This document shows positions 59,227 to 64,000 of a stretch of 64,000 bases of DNA, in pieces; position 1 is the first letter of the stretch, and each line of letters begins with the position of its first letter. The notes below the pieces were generated by a model, which saw nothing but the letters and a program-made list of their open reading frames with translations, made no database searches and had not been told where the DNA came from. This DNA is from Paragonimus skrjabini miyazakii (Eukaryota > Platyhelminthes > Trematoda > Plagiorchiida > Troglotrematidae). Made by a program: the position numbers and the translations under genes. The stretch covers positions 62,001-126,000 of the forward strand of contig JTDE01021434.1 of NCBI GenBank assembly GCA_014338405.1, read 5' to 3'.

Positions 59227-61550
59227 AAACAGGTAAGTTATGTACAACAGACAAGTAAGTTAGCTATGTCAGTCACTAGGTTGGACAAAATGTCCGCATG
59301 TTGCGAGGCAGTCCATCCTAATAAATCCAACAAACTGTTTACAGGAGACTTGACTTCAGTGGGTTAGATGTTTCAATGATCACAGTGTGCGTGAAATACT
59401 TTGACAACAAACCCGAAATTAAAGTGGCACCTAGGAATTTGATGCAGATTGAGGTTCCGCATGGTTTCAGTATGCGCTGTCAAAATGCGCACTGAACTAC
59501 GTACTTCAATGAATCCGAGATAGACCCTACAATTAGCAAGCAAGTGAGTTACTAGCTTCAAACCTTAACACTCTTGGATATTCTCGAATATCCTTTGCGA
59601 ACGTTGAACTTTGTATAGAATGACTCACTTGCGACTAAGCTGTGCCGTTTACCTCAGGTTCGATGGAGTCCGTGAACAAGTGCACGAGTTAAGGGCACTA
59701 GCTGCCGTTCGTATAGTAAGGTGTGTAGTCGAAGTTCACCCAGTATGCGTGCTTGCTGAGTGACAGCAACCACGAAACCGGTCCTGTGCTTCTTGTAAAT
59801 TTCGGTACTTAACCACACTACTTATTACATCTTACCTTATGAAAATATAACGTCTTCTAGCAGCCTGAGGGCAGACTGGGTTTCTGCGCATTTCCTGTTA
59901 ATATTGCTCACATACACGCTGATTGACGAAATCCGTGGAGTCTGAGGTAACCAACACAACTAACTCGCAAATGAGTTACAATCACAGATTTCTGCATACA
60001 AGTTTCATAGAGGTTGCATGGTGACGCCGCAATGCTCTGTTTGACGTACAGTGTGTAATGCGATTACTCGGTACGATGAATGGGTTCATGGGTCGGCGGA
60101 GTTCATGACTTGGACTTTAAGTGTAAATAGTGTCAACAGTGCTGGGCGCGTTGTTCTATGCGAATGCGCGTCTGTTTGGAGGACGTAGCCTTGAGCCGGA
60201 CTGCCTGGAGGAGTGCCATCTAGACAGGCGTTCGAAAGTTCAACGCGTAGAGTTTGCGCGGTCGTGAATTCTTAGCCACGCGTTTGACAGACCAGGCATA
60301 AGCTCCATGACTCGTGATGACGTAGTTATGTGGGGCCGTGAGTGCGCTACCCATCACCGGTTTATGGGTCATCAACCTATTCACAGTGTACCATCAACGA
60401 AAAGACTGATTGCGTTAGACACATCTAGGCGAGCTGTATTGCGTAGTTACTTCTCTTCGGCTTCAATCGTAATAAGCAATAACTGCCACAATGTGGTCTT
60501 TGTTTCCGAAATCCTAGTTTATGATGGTCTGCTATCTGTCCTGTTTTACTACTCTACAGACGCATTGTGTCACAAGGGTTTGGTATGGTTTCTCGATCCA
60601 ACTCTAAATTCATTCGTTTTTCTACCTAACTCTGCATAGAGTGTACTGATGCTTATTATTGTAACTACACTATACTTGCTATATACCTCCATATTTTTCT
60701 TCCTATTCAAGACCTTACGATTGCATTTTGCTTTTTATTGCCGAATCTTTACTCACAGTATGGTCCGCAGCAGCTAGTTTCCCAAAAATGTAGGGATTAA
60801 TCATTAATGGGTTATGGTAGGCCTGTCTTCTGAAAGAAGAACACAGCTGGTAACGTTGAGTAGGATTTATGTGTCGATTTGTTACTTCAGTACGTACGTA
60901 CGTTGTATCTTAAAGTGACCATATACTCATTGTGCAATCGTTTCTGCGTTTTGTAATTACTGTCGAGTCAGTTGCATCCTAATTACAATGACGCCTACCA
61001 AAGGTCGTGCTTGTCTGCAGAAAATAAACTTTTTACATCGAAACTGAAACAAGGTGGGGCAAAAACGATTGGTAATATGCTTGATTCGCTCACTTTGTAT
61101 GATAGACAGATTCACTTGTTCATGAGGCCAAGAGGAACAGAGTACACACGCAAAATCGACCTCCCAATATTCGTGTGAGCCAATTAGGTGGCATTTATTA
61201 ATACCGCAATCACGATTACGCATATTACTTAGAGCGTTTTAAACAACGGGAATTATTTGTCTCAGGATGGTCTGAGGAATGAATGGGACGATATCATTCG
61301 AGATTAGTAGACGTAAACAACCAGAAACGTAAAAACTTAAAGCAGTTACATCCTTTCAGTAATTTGAACAAAACAGTTAGAAGACAAACATTGGTAGCAT
61401 TTCGTATTGGCTCGTCAGTACCAAATATCTAATAGCACGGGAAACTTCTAATTTAACGTCTACAGTAATTGGGAGGGTGGGGGGTATGAACAAAAAACCA
61501 ACAATAACAAAAACTTTCAGTCGTGTGATCTGAATGACACTCAGGGCGAC

Positions 61551-61810
61551 TTAGGACCACGGCAGCCTCAGATTCACAAATAATTGCTTTTGTACACATA
61601 ACACAGGTTTGAACCGGTTTATCACAACGGTTTCAGTAAATTTTAGGAACCGCGGGTTGTGGTGGTGTACTATGATGGTGAAGGCTGAGGATAGGTTCAC
61701 GTTGTGGCCAGTTGACAGGATGTGTCGTCCGATCGACGAAGTTGGGGGTTTACGATTCTTTGTGACTACAGAGCACCTGTTCTCCAATTGTCACAGAGAA
61801 AACGCCTTTC
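61551..61810 (-). mobile_element. Penelope-like element fragment, endonuclease end
   Basis: The - strand open frame reads TSSIGRHILSTGHNVNLSSA, then RFLKFTETVVINRFKPVLCV and QKQLFVNLRLPWS. SSIGRHL, GHxV, EAxxIxxxxPxLCVQK and the terminal NLxLPW are typical of the C-terminus of PLE GIY-YIG proteins. It ends with a stop at the natural place. This is a different subfamily from the 42.2-kb fragment. Confidence 0.82.
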
Positions 61811-63059
61811 TCCATTTCATTTGAGGGAATTTTTGAATAACTGTTTATCACGGTAGAACTAAACAACATTCCATAGTAAGTAAGTATCAAAGCAGCGAAT
61901 ATTCTTTTTCGAGTGTTGGGACTGGCTTTTTGCAACAATTTATCATGGTATTTCATGAACGTTGGTAACTAGGATACAGAACTCAATTGCATTCATTCCA
62001 ACTCCGCCCATAGTTGGACATTATCGGGTCTGATTGTCAACCGGATTGAACGTTGGGCCTCATTTGCATTACACATTCGGATTGTTAGCGACCGATGACC
62101 GTGAATAAATGCATATTTAATTGGCCCGAATCATCCATGTGATACTTTGTCTGTTACCAGCATTCCGACCGTGATAAGCACGTGCAGGTTTGGAACTGGT
62201 ATCTCTGTTACACTGAATTGTCTCTAAAAAGTCGTCACTAGAAGGTTGTTAACAGTAGTTGTCTAAAAGGCGCCATCTCATGAAAGATAAATAGATGCAA
62301 GTTATAAAAACTGTCAGGTATTCTTAGTTTACATTGCACATCCAGTTAATGAAGACAAACTAGCTACACTGCCATGACAACAGCTACTCTGGAAATCTGG
62401 CTAGCTTAAACAAACGGTTAAAAAACAATTGTCAAAGTAATTGCCCAGGTTGGAATAACGTTTCGAATAGAGTTTCAGTTGAAAATAGTTTGGTCAATTA
62501 GGTTAAATTGAACGCTAGTTGAACCTTGTTGAGTCGGAAACCTTGATCAACTTCAGTAGAAAGTTTTTACTGGAAGGCATTAAAAGAAATAAAATTACTT
62601 GGTATAACAAGTTCACCAGCTCACACAAATTAAGGACGTGATTACAGCGATCGTAGAAACAAGGTATATTTCATTAGCTCTAGTTCATAGTGCCTACTCT
62701 GTGTGCTAATTTTAGACTGTTGAATATCATCAACATCGTCAGAATAACCATCAGAATGTGCTCAAAGACACTCGGGCTTTGGGTTGAATTTCAGAAGAAA
62801 AGGGTAAGAAAGTATGGTAGATGGTCAACAAGAAAATATATTCTTTGGTGTTTAAGGAGAGAATAGGTAACCACAAAATAAGAAAGGGCAATCGCGTCGT
62901 ACTGCGATTTTAGAGTGAAAAAGTGATCACCAACGACAATCGATAAGTCTTACGGTTTATTCTTTTCATCAGCGAACCTCAGTTAGTTTTTCAAACTTCT
63001 TCACATGAGAGTTCACCGTTTGCATCCTTGGGCCGAAATTGGACTAGAGTCGAAACGGA

Positions 63060-63480
63060 CAAGCACACGTAACAATATGCTACTAGCAATCAGTAGCGTG
63101 ATAGATTGGATAATGCTTTAACTGCGTAAACGGAAACGGAATAATGGTTAACGGCTTATAACCGTAATAAACGACGGAGTACGGAGTATACGCGGTCACT
63201 TAGTCTCTTCCCAACCAACCCATCCACCCGAGGCTGCCGCAAGAACACAGGAAAAAGACTGGCCTTCAAACACAGCTTCATTATGTCGCTGAGTTCGAAG
63301 GCAGCATGGTCACCAACCCGTTCGTACTCATAGGGTTTGCGGCTAGTAACGAAACAAGGTCAAAAGGAATGAACTAGACAAAAGTCCAGACAGTTCACTT
63401 TAGGCACGGGGCACGACGGCTGAGGTCGTTCGTGAAGACCGGAGAAGTACACGACCGTGGTAAAGGTGAACAATACGTGA
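63060..63480 (+). repeat. Dispersed repeat family F, copy 2
   Basis: The order of taacgg-rich units (63110-63175), tatacgcggtcact, gcaagaacacaggaa, ggtcaccaacccgttcgtac and tagggtttgcggctagtaac parallels 8150-8580. No coding potential. Confidence 0.55.
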
Positions 63481-64000
63481 GTGTCCTTTGTTAGTCTTTT
63501 TGTCAAAATATTTTAAGGGAAGTGACGACTTCCCCGACAGATAAGTTAGATAATGACTTAATTGTGAAAAACAGAGCCTCGGCTAGATTCGAACAGCTGA
63601 CAGATAATGCATATCTTGACTGTACCTGGGCTCCACTGGTTGAATTACTTAGCCGTACCAGAAGCTCAGGAATATCACGTGTGGAATTGGATGTTCTTCC
63701 ATTCCATTGTTACATTGAATCTACCAAATGATCCCAGAGACAGACAGCCTCGGTGGATTAGGTAAAGAGCCAATACTGACATCATTGACCAGTTTAATAG
63801 ATTTCTTTTGCCCAACGGTGAATAATCTTAGCTGCTCGTTTGGCTTCGTGGCTTAATTGATAATGCACATGTGTAACTGATTATCATTTGCTTTACGGGA
63901 TCGAAGCAGCCGAATCCTAAGTTGTGGCTTACGTCTAAACGACAACTATATGCATAATCTTCTGTTCTGAATCCGTATTGAAAACCTCAGAGTTTTACAA

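Larger units (their letters stand above)
45584..64000 (+). other. Presumed next GLDC intron (at least 18.4 kb)
   Basis: No further GLDC exon recognised. It holds hammerhead-bearing inverted repeats, solo-LTR-like elements, PLE debris and two-copy repeats. I see nothing specific in 47360-49250 (AT-rich), 52260-52880, 55365-56830, 57840-59170 and 59230-61540. Moderately long open frames at 51703-52164 and 60307-60639 resemble nothing I know. Confidence 0.6.

Noticed and set aside
63844..63915. tRNA gene-like sequence (ggcttcgtggcttaattgataatgc...)
   Set aside because: Box B is poor (gggatcgaagc) and the arms do not fold into a cloverleaf; at most an old tRNA-derived repeat.
1..64000. Bacterial-type features (operons, CRISPR arrays, Shine-Dalgarno sites)
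   Set aside because: The window is eukaryotic: split gene, SINEs, LINEs and PLEs; no spaced direct-repeat array was seen.

Overview
This window is eukaryotic and almost entirely intronic. It holds one recognisable protein-coding gene on the + strand: the middle part of a GLDC gene, the glycine decarboxylase P-protein of the mitochondrial glycine cleavage system. Six exons (4210-4296, 10226-10435, 13581-13799, 17930-18205, 26505-26793, 45395-45583) join in frame through GT-AG introns of about 5.9, 3.1, 4.1, 8.3 and 18.6 kb. Together they give 424 residues, roughly residues 470-893 of a 1,000-residue P-protein, including the pyridoxal-phosphate lysine (codon 26562-26564). The N-terminal exons should lie left of the window and the C-terminal exons right of it. 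I saw no further exon in the last 18.4 kb.

The rest is a dense graveyard of transposable elements. I can separate these groups: (1) a tRNA-derived SINE family with about eight copies; (2) two CR1-like LINE fragments in tandem on the - strand at about 29.9-35.2 kb; (3) Penelope-like element (PLE) fragments at 42.2, 44.2 and 61.6 kb; (4) hammerhead ribozyme motifs, some in head-to-head inverted pairs, which match what is known of PLE terminal repeats; (5) three solo-LTR-like families without internal regions, one with 5-bp target-site duplications at all three copies, one sitting inside a SINE copy; (6) a 2.96-kb element with about 490-bp inverted terminal repeats flanked by a 9-bp direct repeat, resembling a MULE in architecture; (7) several unnamed two-copy dispersed repeats.

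Organism: a metazoan with a large, repeat-rich genome. The mix of PLEs with hammerheads, a CR1-like LINE, tRNA SINEs and very long introns is most consistent with a parasitic flatworm, probably a digenean fluke. This is inference from element content and not a database match.

Layout: 1-4.2 kb intron with a microsatellite, a dispersed repeat and a SINE; 4.2-18.2 kb GLDC exons with the MULE-like element, the best hammerhead and old SINEs between them; 18.2-26.5 kb intron with an inverted hammerhead pair, solo LTRs and a SINE hairpin; 26.8-45.4 kb intron with LINEs, a SINE split by a solo LTR, and PLE pieces; 45.6-64 kb, presumably the next intron, with a PLE inverted terminal pair, a second hammerhead family and more solo LTRs. 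The most interesting material is the set of hammerhead motifs and their inverted arrangement.
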